NCBI GenBank assembly: GCA_027943335.1
Contig: BSBK01003561.1
Location: forward strand, 1-64,000
DNA: 64,000 nucleotides
Origin: Chamaecyparis obtusa
Lineage: Eukaryota; Streptophyta; Pinopsida; Cupressales; Cupressaceae
Direction: 5' to 3'
The notes below the pieces were generated by a model, which searched no databases, had not been told where the DNA came from, and was given only the letters and a program-made list of their open reading frames with translations. The translations under genes were made by a program, and so were the position numbers. How positions within the stretch are numbered: position 1 is the first letter of the stretch; every line of letters starts with the position of its first letter. This document shows positions 36,654-47,291 of the stretch, piece by piece.

Positions 36654-37290
36654 AACACCTTGTAACTTCTTAGTAAGCTCCTTTAGGCATCCTTCAAGAC
36701 TTTTTACTTTCTTATTCTTTCCAATGATCTTGTTCAAGGATGTGATTAATTCCATCTGATCATCATCATCTACTTCCTTTCTCAGATTTTCAATCATAGA
36801 TCCAATCTCATTCTTCTTTCCAGTCTCAGGAGTAAGACTGATATCTTCTTTAATGGAATCGAGTACTAGTTTTTCTATCACTCTAGGCTCTACAACTGTG
36901 GTCTCTATTTTCTCTTCTCCTTTGGTAGTCTCCTTCTCTTCAAAAGCCAAATTGTCAACAATGTTTTCTATATTCTTGAATACATTATAAATAGTATCCA
37001 AGGGGATCTTAGTTCCTTCTACATTCATGACTTCATCTTCATTGTTTATGGCTGGTGGAGAGGGAGTGTCCTCTTATTCTATTTCACCTTCTTGCTCTGC
37101 TACAACTGATGGTTCTCCAACATTTTCTAACATAACCTTGATGATTGCTTGCCTTGTTTCTACATTAACTTCTTCATATATGCCTCCCATAATTGTAATG
37201 GTTCTCTTCTTGGTTCTCAAATGGGTGCTTAAAGCTTTCATAATCTGACTAAAGTCTACTTCATCTTTTACAACACAAAGCTTTCTTACA
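36654..37290 (-). pseudogene. Element C second ORF, middle part
   Basis: The frame from about 37290 through 36654 is broken by one TAA before the 136-codon piece at 36618-37028. The residues are acidic and Lys-rich with probable helices (IGSMIENLRKEVDDDDQMEL). A frameshift near 37290 separates it from the core. Function is unknown. Confidence 0.6.
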
Positions 37291-39180
37291 AGATTTTCTC
37301 TAATAGATGTGTCTTCTTCCTATTCACAAGTTTATCATACAAGTCATTAGGTATCTTACCCTGAATTGTATCAAACTTCTTATTAGACAAAATCATGTGC
37401 TTTACCACTGCATTTTCCAGATTTAATCTCTCTGCATAATCATAGAGATCATAATACTTATTCATTCTTGTAAAGTCTCCATCTTGAATGATCTGCTCAT
37501 TAAGCTTCTCAACTTTAAGTTTCCAAGTTTTCTTCTTAATAGAAGTGTCATCATCTTTTATTTCTACAAATTTCCTTGGAACTGGTTGTGCCAAAGTTTT
37601 ATGCCTTTTACCTAGTCTAGTAGCACTCTCTTTTATTCTTTTTCTAGGTGTGGAGGAAGTGGATCTAGTGGATATCCTTTCTTCTTGATCCTTCTCAATT
37701 TCTTCCACTTTCACCTTCACTTGTGTTTCTTCTTGTTGTGCTTCAATTGATGATAAAGGTGGAATAGATGAAAATTCTTTTTGTCCAATATCTCTGATTG
37801 TTTCTGATGTTTTCTTTGCTACCAAGAATTCATGCTTAGTCATCCTTGTATCTTTTAGACTTTTCTTGATAGTACTCTCAACTCTTTTCTTTGACTACTT
37901 CTCTTCAAGTAAGGTCTTTGCAGAGTTGAAGTTCTCCTCAAAGGTTCCAAACCTGTTACAGTGAGTGTCCAACTTGCACTTAAGTAACCTACTCACATAC
38001 TCTTCTATCTCTACCTCAAATATCTCATAGCCAAGAGGGTCTATGAACTCTATTCTAGGTTCTACTGCTTTAATGTAGGTAAAGTCAATATCAACCATGA
38101 AACATATCTCATTTTTATACTCCTCCATAAGAGACTGTGGGATCCTTGATCTGCTAGACACTATATCCTGAAATGTCTTGATTACCAATACTGCACTCTC
38201 ATTCACTTTATCAATAACATGCCTCCTGTACACTAGGTTAATCCTTTCCATTGTAGTTTGGCCATCATTCCAGTCATTTCTAATGGTGTAAGGAAATCTT
38301 CTCAATAGATGAAAAAACATATAGATGATTAAGGATGAGAATCTAAACTGTGTATACTTAGTTTTCTTAATCTTTTCCAAATTCTCAAATAGTTGAATTC
38401 TCATAATCTCACACATATCAGCTTGTAGTTTATCAACACACATCAAATAAGCTGAATGTATCATTCTAGCTGCCATGTCATCCTCTCTTGAGTTTGCACA
38501 AAAATTAGTGGTTAGGATCTTACATAAGTATCTAACATCATCTTTTTGAATCTTACTAATCGCGATTCCTCTACCATTATAGGATGAATTTGTGTTGTCT
38601 ATGACTATTTTCCTCATGTTCTTCTCATTTAAAGGAATGGCTTTAGTTTTAGATAGTTTAGTAACTTCAAGAATCAAATCAGCTATGATATCTATCACTT
38701 TATCTTCTAACCAAAACTTCCCATTATGAATTCTGCTTAGAATTATCTTAGTACATTCTTCATTATCAAATTCATACTGTAATGCATACTTAATGATCTC
38801 ATTATCTTTCAAATGTTCAAATCCTTCTTTTAATGTCATGTCCTAATTATAGATCTTCTGATATTCCTTGGTGAAATCACTATCATTGATAGTCTCTAGT
38901 TTGCATCCAAGATAACTTCTAACATTCTCTAGATGTAAAACTCCATTTGGTACAGATGATAAAGCTAACCTAGGATCATCTTCTAAGGGTTCTACTAGTT
39001 CCTTTTTCATCTTAGGTCTATTTTTATCTTTGACATTTTGAATTAAAGAAACATCGATGGTTTCCTCTAATTCCTTTACTGATTTAAAGATCTACAAAGT
39101 AAAATACCTTGATTTCACAATTTAGGGCTTGCGTAGATTCGACACAAAAAATCTTCTCCAAATCCTTGCAAAATGCTTCC
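37286..39180 (-). pseudogene. Element C second ORF, core
   Basis: Main open pieces are 37895-38839 (314 codons) and 37286-37843 (185 codons), joined by a single TAG; the frame also extends upstream past another TAG to about 39180. The 314-codon piece contains WLEDKVIDIIADLILEVTKL, VRYLCKILTTNFCANSRE and FRFSSLIIYMFFHLLRRFP. This pattern resembles the region annotated in plants as putative plant transposon protein, an assignment from memory that needs a profile search. The 185-codon piece has a basic, NLS-like segment (RKRIKESATRLGKRHK). It contains no enzyme motif. The ORF lies where pol would be expected. Confidence 0.65.
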
Positions 39181-39185
39181 AATCA

Positions 39186-39395
39186 CTACTCTTTGATCTC
39201 CTTAACACTTGAATTTTCTTTGATGATCAAATAATACTGATCATGACCTTTTATTAATTCAATCTCACTTAGGTCTGACATCGCATTCAATTCTTTTGCT
39301 GCTTCTTTCCAAAAAGTTGATTCTGCTAACCTGCAAAACTTAAAACTTCTTGCAATCTTGCAAAACATAATATTTTTCTTTGTGCTCTTAACCAT
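39186..39395 (-). pseudogene. Element C inter-ORF fragment
   Basis: A 69-codon open piece (FKFCRLAESTFWKEAAKELN) lies between gag and the second ORF. It may be the N-terminus of the second ORF, out of frame through an indel. No domain was recognised. Confidence 0.4.
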
Positions 39396-39503
39396 AGCAT
39401 TAGAACATCATATACTACCTTTCATTAAGTGCACAAGACTCAATTCATCATATATCTACTTCTACACTAATCTAAGTTCCTATTCTACTACAATTTTCAT
39501 AAA

Positions 39504-40814
39504 TTAAGTACTTTGAGATGGGTTAGGTAAAGATTCATTCTTACCTTTTAATGCTTCACCTTCCTGATTACCTTCAATGTTAAATATGTCTCCTTGATCT
39601 GTGCTTTTGATAAACTTCACTTCATCTAAATTACTACAGCATTCTTTCTGACTGTTACTTGCATCTTCATTTCTTCTTGCATGACTTCTAGGGTTAGGAT
39701 TGGTATGAAAAACTCTATTGTTCATTCTGCAAAACCTTGTTGTGTGTCCAATCTTGTTGCATATCTGACAAACAATTCCATTGTTCCCATATCTTGGTCC
39801 AGGTTGATTGATCTTTTATTTGCAATTTATAGCAATGTGTCCAACCTTGTTGCATCTATAACATATTACTCCATTTATTCTATTCATATCTTCAGTAGGT
39901 TTCTTATTTGCATTGTTAGTATTCCTAAACATTCTACTACTATTATTATTCTCAATAAATTTAGGTTTCCTGCATTCAATAGTTCTATGTCCAAAACCAT
40001 GACAATTATAACAATAACCATTAAGAGGTTTGAATTGGTTACCTATGCAATCTCTCTTCATATGACCAATAGTATTACAAGAAAAACATCTACCTTTGAA
40101 TTCTCTTTGCATACCTTTGGGTGATTCCTCTTGCTTAGGTGATTCTTCTTCCTTAGGTGTATCTTTAGATTTGTTAATCTCATCAGACTTCTTCTCATCT
40201 ATGCTTTCAGATATTTTCAGATCTAGTTCCTTGCTTTCTTCATTTGCTTTAAAAGTGTTGAATCCAAGACCAATCTCATCATAGAATGGTTTTTGATAAT
40301 ATATTTGTTCATAAATCTTTTTACTAGTTGAATATAGCCTTTCAAGTTGTTTAGATTGAGTTAATTCACCTTTCACAATTGCATTGTATTTCTCAAGTTC
40401 AAATGTTACATTACCAATTTTACATTTTAGTCCTTCATTTTCAGTCTTTAGACTTTCATTCTTAGATTTTAGATTTGCTTCATTCTTGGCATTTCCATCT
40501 TTCAAACTAAGCTTAAGATTTTCTATCTTCAGTTCATGCTTAAGGATCTCATTTTCTTTTTCTAAATTGTCATCATAATTTTCAATGAAAACTTTGGATT
40601 CCTTTCCAGATTTTAGATCTTCCAACTGGTTTTTCAATTTCTCAATGAGGTTCTTTGCATCATCATATTTTCTTTTCAGAGTATCTCTTTCATTAGTAAG
40701 CATATCAATCTGTTCAATATCTTCTTCAAGATTCTTCTGTAGGTTATCCATATCCATAGAGATCTTACTCAAGCTACTAGGCTTTCCTTGAATGATTCTT
40801 TTATGAGTAACTAA
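39504..40814 (-). pseudogene. gag: Element C gag: coiled coil plus four CCHC zinc knuckles
   Basis: The ORF at 39816-40772 (318 codons, open upstream almost to the PBS) begins with a long coiled coil rich in Lys, Glu, Leu and Asn. It ends with knuckles CFSCNTIGHMKRDC, CYNCHGFGHRTIEC and CYRCNKVGHIAINC. After one TAA the same frame carries a fourth knuckle, CQICNKIGHTTRFC, and continues to 39504. It would bind RNA and assemble particles. The UBN2-type core of elements A and B is not visible, so this gag is distinct. All four knuckles keep their metal ligands, unlike those of A and B. Confidence 0.85.
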
Positions 40815-40826
40815 GCTCTGATACCA
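40815..40826 (-). other. Element C primer binding site
   Basis: Minus-strand TGGTATCAGAGC starts two bases after the 5' LTR and is complementary to initiator tRNA-Met. Gag starts almost at once after it, so the leader is very short. Confidence 0.87.
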
Positions 40827-40828
40827 AT

Positions 40829-41853
40829 TGTTAGAAATAGGGAATACTGAGAGGGGGGTGAATCAGTATTCTACAAACTTTTACTTTTTCCCAATTATGG
40901 ATATAACAAATTATCTTAACACATGCATAACATAAGAAGCTAAACAACATGTATAGTAATAAAACTAAAGAACTCATAACACATTATTTGTTCTTGAGGA
41001 AACCCTAGCCAATGGAAAACCTTGGTGGGGATGGTACCCACAAAGATCCACTAATCAAAAGTATCTTGTTAAGGATGTTGACCCTGTTAGGAGTCTATTA
41101 CATGCATATAGTGTCTCAATCCTGATTAAGGGACTATAGGCCTTGTTAGAAGCCTCAACCATGTTAGGAGTTGGCAGTACAAAAAGTGATTACCAGATGA
41201 GGCCACTACCCAAATAAGTAATGTACAATATTTACTGATTACAAAACTAGGTCAAGGTACATAACCTTATGCTGCTTGCATCAATATCTTTTCACTTCTC
41301 TTTCACTATCACTATTACATACATTTGTTCCTTCATCATTCATATCCTTCTTACAATTTACAATTACATTTATACAAGTTATTAAGATTAATAACTTTCT
41401 AGTCGGCTATCATATTACAAAATAACTTTATCCAAGGGTTAACATCTAGGATGTCATCCCTTTATATTGTTAAGTCATTACTTTGATAAAAAAAATAATC
41501 CATTAACTCTTTACCAATTTTGTCCTCATATTCTATCATGTCGACTTAACACTGTCTTTAGAAAAATTGTCATAACTTCTTCTGTACATGCCGTATTTAC
41601 TTGCACTCTGAGATGAGTCTTTAATAGTCACCATAGAGTCTATGTTCAAGTGTGCAAGCATTGAACTTACTCCAGTCAACATCACAAACAAAAAATATCA
41701 TCAGGTTCACTGGTAAAAACACACTATCTCATACTTAGATAATTTCGCATTGCACTCTGACATACTAGCTCTCTGACTTGTGTGATCTTCATGTAGATCA
41801 TATGTTGCCATAATGACAATATCTATGTAACCAACTCAGCCAAATTTCCAACA
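40829..41853 (-). repeat. Element C 5' LTR
   Basis: Direct repeat of 33697-34722 with TGTTAG...CCAACA ends. Flanked on the right by the duplication AAAGA (41854-41858). Confidence 0.92.
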
Positions 41854-42802
41854 AAAGATGCACTAAAATGAAAGTTCCTTGTTAGAGGACTGACTCTTTT
41901 AGGAGTCTTATGAAATACATTCAGTAGATATGAGTCCCTATTAGGAGACTTTGAATCTCTGCTAAAATATTCTAACTCTATTAGGAGTTATGGAATATAG
42001 ACAGACCCACTACCCAAACAACTTCAGGGTAAGATCATTGAACCCACTATCCAACTAATCTATGTATTAATCAATAGAATAATACTAAAATATTACTTAT
42101 CTCAACAATTCAATACTCCTGCTCTGATTGTGCCAAACCACACCAACTACTTCTTCTAGTCTCAATACCAGATCTCTGAGCTTCACATATCCTCTTTCCA
42201 CAAATTTTCTTTCATAAATCATTCATTCACTTTCTCATTACACACACACACTACAAAAAGGAAAACATCCCTTCCTTTATACCACACTCAAGTAATTAAA
42301 AATGAGTTGGCATACAAATTACAAAATCAAAATTACACAAAATGGTCGGCTTCTAATTAAGATAATTCTCGACTCGTGTGACCTCATATCTTGCACTCAT
42401 GTCCACATCACTTAAATCATGTCTTCAACTACCTCATAACTATGCATGATTATATTCTATCTCGATTAGGAGATAGCATCCAATTTCCACAAACTGTAAC
42501 TCAAGAACACTACCTGAATACTACTTCCACTGATTTCCTCATAACTCTCATGAATAAATGAATTTCCATCTACACTCTTAACCATGATCTCATAGAACAT
42601 CATAGATTAAGTCCTCAACTTCTCATAGCTTCATCTTCAATGTCCCAAGTGCACTAACTCAAACACTGTCTACTTCTCACTAATCTTCAATAGATCACTA
42701 TGTTGACATCAATGACAATCCAAGTCATGAATGCAACAAAAATTGCTATAGAATGATTGTGAATACTCCTCCATAGGATATATTCAGCATTCATTCCTAA
42801 CA
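41854..42802 (-). repeat. Element B 5' LTR, second part
   Basis: Continues the LTR interrupted at 33696 and matches about 18010-18974. It ends CATTCCTAACA, followed by CTTTC (42803-42807), the element B target duplication. Confidence 0.9.
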
Positions 42803-42807
42803 CTTTC

Positions 42808-43660
42808 TTGAATCATAAACTTTTCATCAATCCTTACATGAGCACTTTCAATGATTTTCTTTAATCTTAAATTAAAACATCTATAAGCTTTTCTTTTAGT
42901 ATTTCATCTCTCTTAATGTATCACTTTCTTCCAAAGATTCTAAAGTATTTCACTCTAGGTACATTGCCAAACCATATCTCATAAGGTGTCTAATCTGTGC
43001 CTAGCCTCAATTGAATTCTATTGATTATGTAGACTGTAGTATTAACCACATCTCTCCAATAGGTGTGCACCACCTTTCCTTCAATCATAATAGTGCACAC
43101 TGTGTCAAGAATAATCATATTCCTTCTTTCTGCTATCCCATTCTGCTGAGTAGTTCTAGGTGCACTTAACTATCTCTTTATCCCATGTTCTTGGCAATAC
43201 TCATAAAATTTGTCAGAGGTGAATTCTCCTCTATCTGACCTTAGACACTTTATCTTTAGTCCAATCTCATTTTCAACCTTAGCTTTGAATATTTTGAACT
43301 TTTCAAATGCTTTAGACTTGTCTTTTAAGAATGCAACCCACATCATTCTAGTATATTCATGAACAAACAAAATAAAGTACCTTTCACCATAGTATGATCT
43401 TGTTTGAGTTGGTCCACATAAGTCTGTATGTATTAGATCCAACTTGTTCTCTACTAAATTGTTCTTTCTTCTAAATGAATTCCTTACATGCTTTCCCATC
43501 ACACATTCCTTTCATATTGTGTCATTTGGTTTTTCCATACATGGAAGATCTCTTACTTCCTTTACATTTCTTATCTTCACTATGTTATCAAAATTGATGT
43601 GACATAGTCTTTTATGCCATAATCAATTGTCATCTACTTTAGCAAGAAAACAAATTGCTT
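42808..43660 (-). pseudogene. pol: Element A integrase (Ty1/copia)
   Basis: The core at 43170-43502 reads LDLIHTDLCGPTQTRSYYGE, FILFVHEYTRMMWVAF and KCLRSDRGEFTSDKFYEYC. The catalytic Asp of HTD and of SDRGEF are present. FVHEY replaces the usual FVDDY. The C-terminal part runs brokenly from about 43165 to 42808, and its last residues (VDEKFMIQE) abut the element B insertion. The pre-integrase zinc region is upstream (about 43500-43660). Confidence 0.85.
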
Positions 43661-44787
43661 CAAGATCAAGGTGAAAAAAATTACCTTTAGTTTTTGAGCT
43701 AGATGCAATCATCTTTCCTTCTTTGTAATTTATGATGCACTTATTGTCTTTGAATTCCAACTGATATCCTTTGTCAAGAAACTATCCAACCCTTAGAAGG
43801 CTATGTTGTAAACTATCAACATATAGAACATCATCAGTGTTGTTCTTTCCATCCAAGGTGATGGCTCCTCTACCAATGATAGGTTTAAAAGTGTTATCTC
43901 CAAATCTAACCATGCCTCATTTGTATCTATCCAAATGAACAAGTCTATCTTTGTCTCCTATCATGTGATGTGAGAAACCACTATGAATGATCTAATCAAT
44001 TCTGATGTTTGCTTGTGAAATCAGTGCTAACTCTTGTGTATTCTTTTCATCTTCAAGAGAAATAAATACAATTTCCTCTTATGTCGATTCTTCATATGAT
44101 ACTCCATCTTTGACATATTTACATTCCTTTGTGTACTTAGGTTTATAGTTATTTTTGAGCTTCTTAACTCTTGTAGGACACTTAGATGCAAAGTTACCAA
44201 TCTGACTGCATGAAAAGAATTTAAATATCAATTGACCTTCATATTTTCCTTTCCCTTTTTTTCTCTTTTAGAAATCATAGTAATGAAATCATCTAGATCT
44301 CTATCATCATCTTCATCATCAAAATTACCAGAAGTGTTCAAACATTTCTTACCATGGACTGAAGCTTTGAGTGATGTTTCACTTTTAGGTTATGTCTTCA
44401 ATCTTGATATCTCAAAGGTAGAAAGCTTGCTGATCAAGGTTTCTCTTTTGAAGTCTTTTGTGGACTGCATAGTTTCATCTAGGATGCATATCTTGATGTC
44501 ATATTTTAGTGTTAAGGTAGTCATCAGTTTGTCCATTATGTCTTCTTCTGAGATATCTCCACCATTGTTTCTAATTCCAGCAATTGCTTCATTAATTCTT
44601 TGATTGTAGGCTCTGAAATTCTCATTAGGTAACATTTCTAATGTATTGTATCTTTTCTTCCATGTCTTTCTGCACACATTCTTGGCTTGAATGTCTCCTT
44701 CAAACATATCTTCTAGATACTTCCATATCTTGTAGGCTTTATCCATCTTCTTGATTTATGAAAACTCACTGTCAAATAGGGTGCTAA
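43660..44787 (-). pseudogene. gag-pro: Element A gag and protease remnant (first part)
   Basis: The gag core is at 44390-44746 (YKIWKYLEDMFEGDIQAKN, ETLISKLSTFEISRLK; UBN2 type). A knuckle near 44200 reads FFSCSQIGNFASKC, with the first Cys and the His both lost. The protease site near 43970-44000 reads IIHSGFSHHMIGD, where the family has IIDSGCSHHM, so the catalytic Asp is His. Many stops are present. Gag continues right of the TRIM to the PBS. Confidence 0.8.
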
Positions 44788-45122
44788 TGTTGGAAAAATG
44801 GTTAGTTCTCCCCTCAAGATTCGTGACATGGCTTAACCACCTCCTATGTCTTCTATAAGTCTACTGGTTGTATAATGCATTAACAGGTTGATCTTTTGGT
44901 GAAATGGCAACCACTACTTGTAACAAGTGGTATCAGAGCTTGGTCACAAGTTCGAATCCCCTCAGGTAACACTAAGAGGGAGATTTTTGGAAAAATGGTC
45001 AATGCTCCCCTTGGGATTTGTGACATGCCTTAATCACCTCCTATGTCTTCTATAAGTCTAGTGGTTGTATCATGCATTAATAGGTCGATCTTTTGGTGCA
45101 ATGGCAACCACTACTTGTAACA
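44788..45122 (+). mobile_element. TRIM: 335-bp miniature LTR retrotransposon in element A gag
   Basis: Two 138-bp LTRs (44788-44925 and 44985-45122) flank 59 bases. These hold a PBS (TGGTATCAGAGC, 44928-44939) and a purine tract (AAGAGGGAGAT, 44974-44984). Flanking sites GCTAA (44783-44787) and GCTGA (45123-45127) are a 5-bp duplication with one change. It has no coding capacity. A TGGTGAAATGG A-box-like motif in the LTR and an AGTTCGAATCC B-box-like motif inside give it a tRNA-like look. Confidence 0.88.
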
Positions 45123-45127
45123 GCTGA

Positions 45128-45391
45128 TGAGGGATTCTTTTGCAATAGCATTTGAAGTGAACATTTCCTTTTGCTTCAAAGCTACATCATCTTTTGCAAG
45201 ATCTACTAGGGAGGGAATCTGAACTTCTTTGGTAGCTACTTCAAAAATCTAAAAAGAAATGCACTGCAGATGTGTCATCATTTTTTTCTTCCAGTCTAGA
45301 TAGTTCTCTCCATCAAAATTAGCACTTTGTTTTCTAAAGAATGTCATCTGATCAACCTCAAGCTATTAAACTTTCTCTCTGAGGTACCACA
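45128..45391 (-). pseudogene. gag: Element A gag N-terminal remnant
   Basis: Sequence between the TRIM and the PBS matches gag N-terminal style in element B: FDGENYLDWKKKMMTHLQC is readable near 45280-45340, corresponding to FDGVNFDSWKEKMKTHL in B. The frame is broken. Confidence 0.7.
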
Positions 45392-45402
45392 CTCTGATAC
45401 CA
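45392..45402 (-). other. Element A primer binding site
   Basis: Minus-strand TGGTATCAGAG starts two bases after the 5' LTR (initiator tRNA-Met type). Confidence 0.85.
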
Positions 45403-45404
45403 AT

Positions 45405-46704
45405 TGTTATGAATAGTCCCAAGAGATAACTGAGAGGGGGGTGAATCAATTATCTACAAGTTTCAATTCTTTATCCAATTAAGTATATAATATATTAAGA
45501 ATAAACACAATGAAAGAACACTTAACAAAACACCACAATTTTGGTTATGGGGAAACCCAAATAGGTAAAAACCCCAGTGGGAATTGATACCCACTAAGAA
45601 TTGCACTAGTGTATTATGATCCCTATTAGAAGACCTTACAACCCTGTTAGGAGTTGACCTTTACAATGCAATAAGTACAATGACTTGGTCAAGGGTCAAA
45701 CCTTATTAGGAGTCTTTTACAATTAACCCTATTAGGGGTGAGGACACAGTACCCAATAGCTCATTCCTCAAAGGGGTAAAGGCTACAACCTTCTGAATAA
45801 CATATATACACTATATCTGGTTCTTGGTGAGTTGTGTGTAGACCTATTGTCTTGACCAGTTCCAATGAATAGCATATAATCTTTACTTGGTCACATAGAC
45901 CTTCTTCTAATGGCTCAACGCTTCGCACTCTCTGCTCTTCTCTTCACATATAACTTTGAACCATGCTTAGCAATCAAAAATGACTGCCTATATATATCTT
46001 TCCTCTAAATGATATAATCAAGTTGGCCTATTAGAACCATCTTGCAATAATATCAGAGAAACAATATAAATTTCCAATAACACCTCTATCGGCTCTACTA
46101 AGAACACAACATAAATTTAGATCGCTCAACTCCATATGAGTAGATGTGACCCTTTGCACTATCTTCTCTAGCAATTTAACTGATACTTTCTTCTCTTGCC
46201 AAATTATGTCATGCACTCTTAACATAATCTTCTTAACTCTTCTCTTAATACAAATCTAGGATTACATACCAAGATGATACGTGCAAATATTGCAATCATA
46301 TAAACTCTTTAACGGCTCTTCCAGATAAAAAGAAACTGTGACTTTCAACTAGAGACTTCATAACTCAGCCTTTACTGCATATCTGACTCTTTTTTTATGA
46401 ACTTAACATCATAAATATGTCTACAACATAACTATAAGGGTGCAAGGCTCTACTACAACCATATGGCCAATCAACTACAGAACTATTCCTAGGACCTGTC
46501 AAGAACACTTACTAATATACACAATTGTATTACTATCTTCACTCAGAATCAACCTCTGTGACTATAATATCATGCTGATAACACATCTATGCAACATATG
46601 CTAAGGGCACTCTCCATCAGACTTCCACACATTCTTCTTACCATATGTTGTCATCAATGACAAACATACAGTCAGCAAACTAGTTTTCTGGCAAATCTCC
46701 AACA
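45405..46704 (-). repeat. Element A 5' LTR
   Basis: A 1300-bp direct repeat of 14278-15599; TGTTATGAAT to TCTCCAACA on the plus strand, followed by the duplication ACCAT (46705-46709). The ORF at 46031-46225 is not coding. Confidence 0.92.
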
Positions 46705-46709
46705 ACCAT

Positions 46710-47290
46710 GATAAGATCATGTCTCTGATACATGACTGATAGTCCCATAATAAAATCCATAGATATAATATCCCATTTCAATTCAGGAATCAAGTGTGGT
46801 TGAAGGAGGCCTTTCGGGTGATGATGCTTAGCCTTGACCCTATATTATTCTAGATACCTAGCCACAAAATCAGCTATATCCCTCTTCATGCCCAAATAGA
46901 AATATAGTTGTCGCAGATCTAAATACATCTTCTTAACACTTGGATGAGCTGAATAGGGAGCACGGTGTGCTTGCACCATGATGACTCTCTAAAGATTACC
47001 TGAAAGTGGTATGTAAATTATGCCTTGATGTCTTAGCAGTCCATATGAATCTAAGGAATACCATGAGAACCTTCCTTCTAAGGCCCTCTATTTCTCAATT
47101 TCAGCCTTAACTTCTTGATACAAGGTATCTAAAGAAAATGACTATAAGATTTGACCTCTCTAATCAGTTGAAAGAGAGAGCATGGATATCTCATGTCTCC
47201 TTCTACTCAAAGCATCTTCTACCACATTTTCCTTACCTTGGATATATCTGACCTCAAAATCATACTCACATAAGAACTCCATTCATTGAT
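46710..47290 (-). pseudogene. pol: Chromovirus H integrase N-terminal half (5' fragment of split pol)
   Basis: This holds the region from the end of RNase H to the start of the integrase core. It ends at the phrase DLIM, which element A split from VTVDKLTE at 14277. The coding quality is low, with stops in all frames. Identity rests on position between RNase H (47292) and the late integrase (14277 leftward). Confidence 0.75.
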
Positions 47291-47291
47291 A

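Larger units (their letters stand above)
33697..41853 (-). mobile_element. Element C: pol-less LTR retrotransposon with gag and a long second ORF
   Basis: LTRs of 1026 and 1025 bp (33697-34722 and 40829-41853) flank 6.1 kb. The duplication AAAGA lies at 33692-33696 and 41854-41858. PBS and PPT are copia-style. The minus strand encodes a coiled-coil gag with four CCHC knuckles, then a very long second ORF. No RT, RNase H, integrase or retropepsin motif was found, so the element must have used enzymes from another element. Solo LTR K sits inside the second ORF. Confidence 0.9.
17783..42802 (-). mobile_element. Element B: Ty1/copia retrotransposon inserted in element A pol
   Basis: The left LTR is 17783-18974 and the right LTR is 33475-33696 plus 41854-42802, split by element C. 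The flanking duplication is CTTTC (17778-17782 and 42803-42807). Internal order on the minus strand is PBS, gag, protease, integrase, linker, RT fused to RNase H, PPT. Element D interrupts pol at 20635-31108. It is defective: RT is truncated and the protease motif is altered. Confidence 0.92.
14278..46704 (-). mobile_element. Element A: Ty1/copia retrotransposon inserted in H integrase
   Basis: LTRs at 14278-15599 and 45405-46704 are direct repeats that run TGTTGGAGAT...AACA on the minus strand. The insertion is flanked by the 5-bp duplication ACCAT (14273-14277 and 46705-46709). PBS, gag, protease, integrase, RT, RNase H and PPT are found in copia order. Its span of 32 kb comes from nested insertions: element B at 17783-42802 and a TRIM at 44788-45122. 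All ORFs are broken. Confidence 0.93.

Noticed and set aside
44928..44965. tRNA gene suggested by TGGTATCAGAGC and GTTCGAATCC
   Set aside because: TGGTATCAGAGC is the PBS of the TRIM, and no full cloverleaf could be drawn; reported instead as a tRNA-like arrangement.
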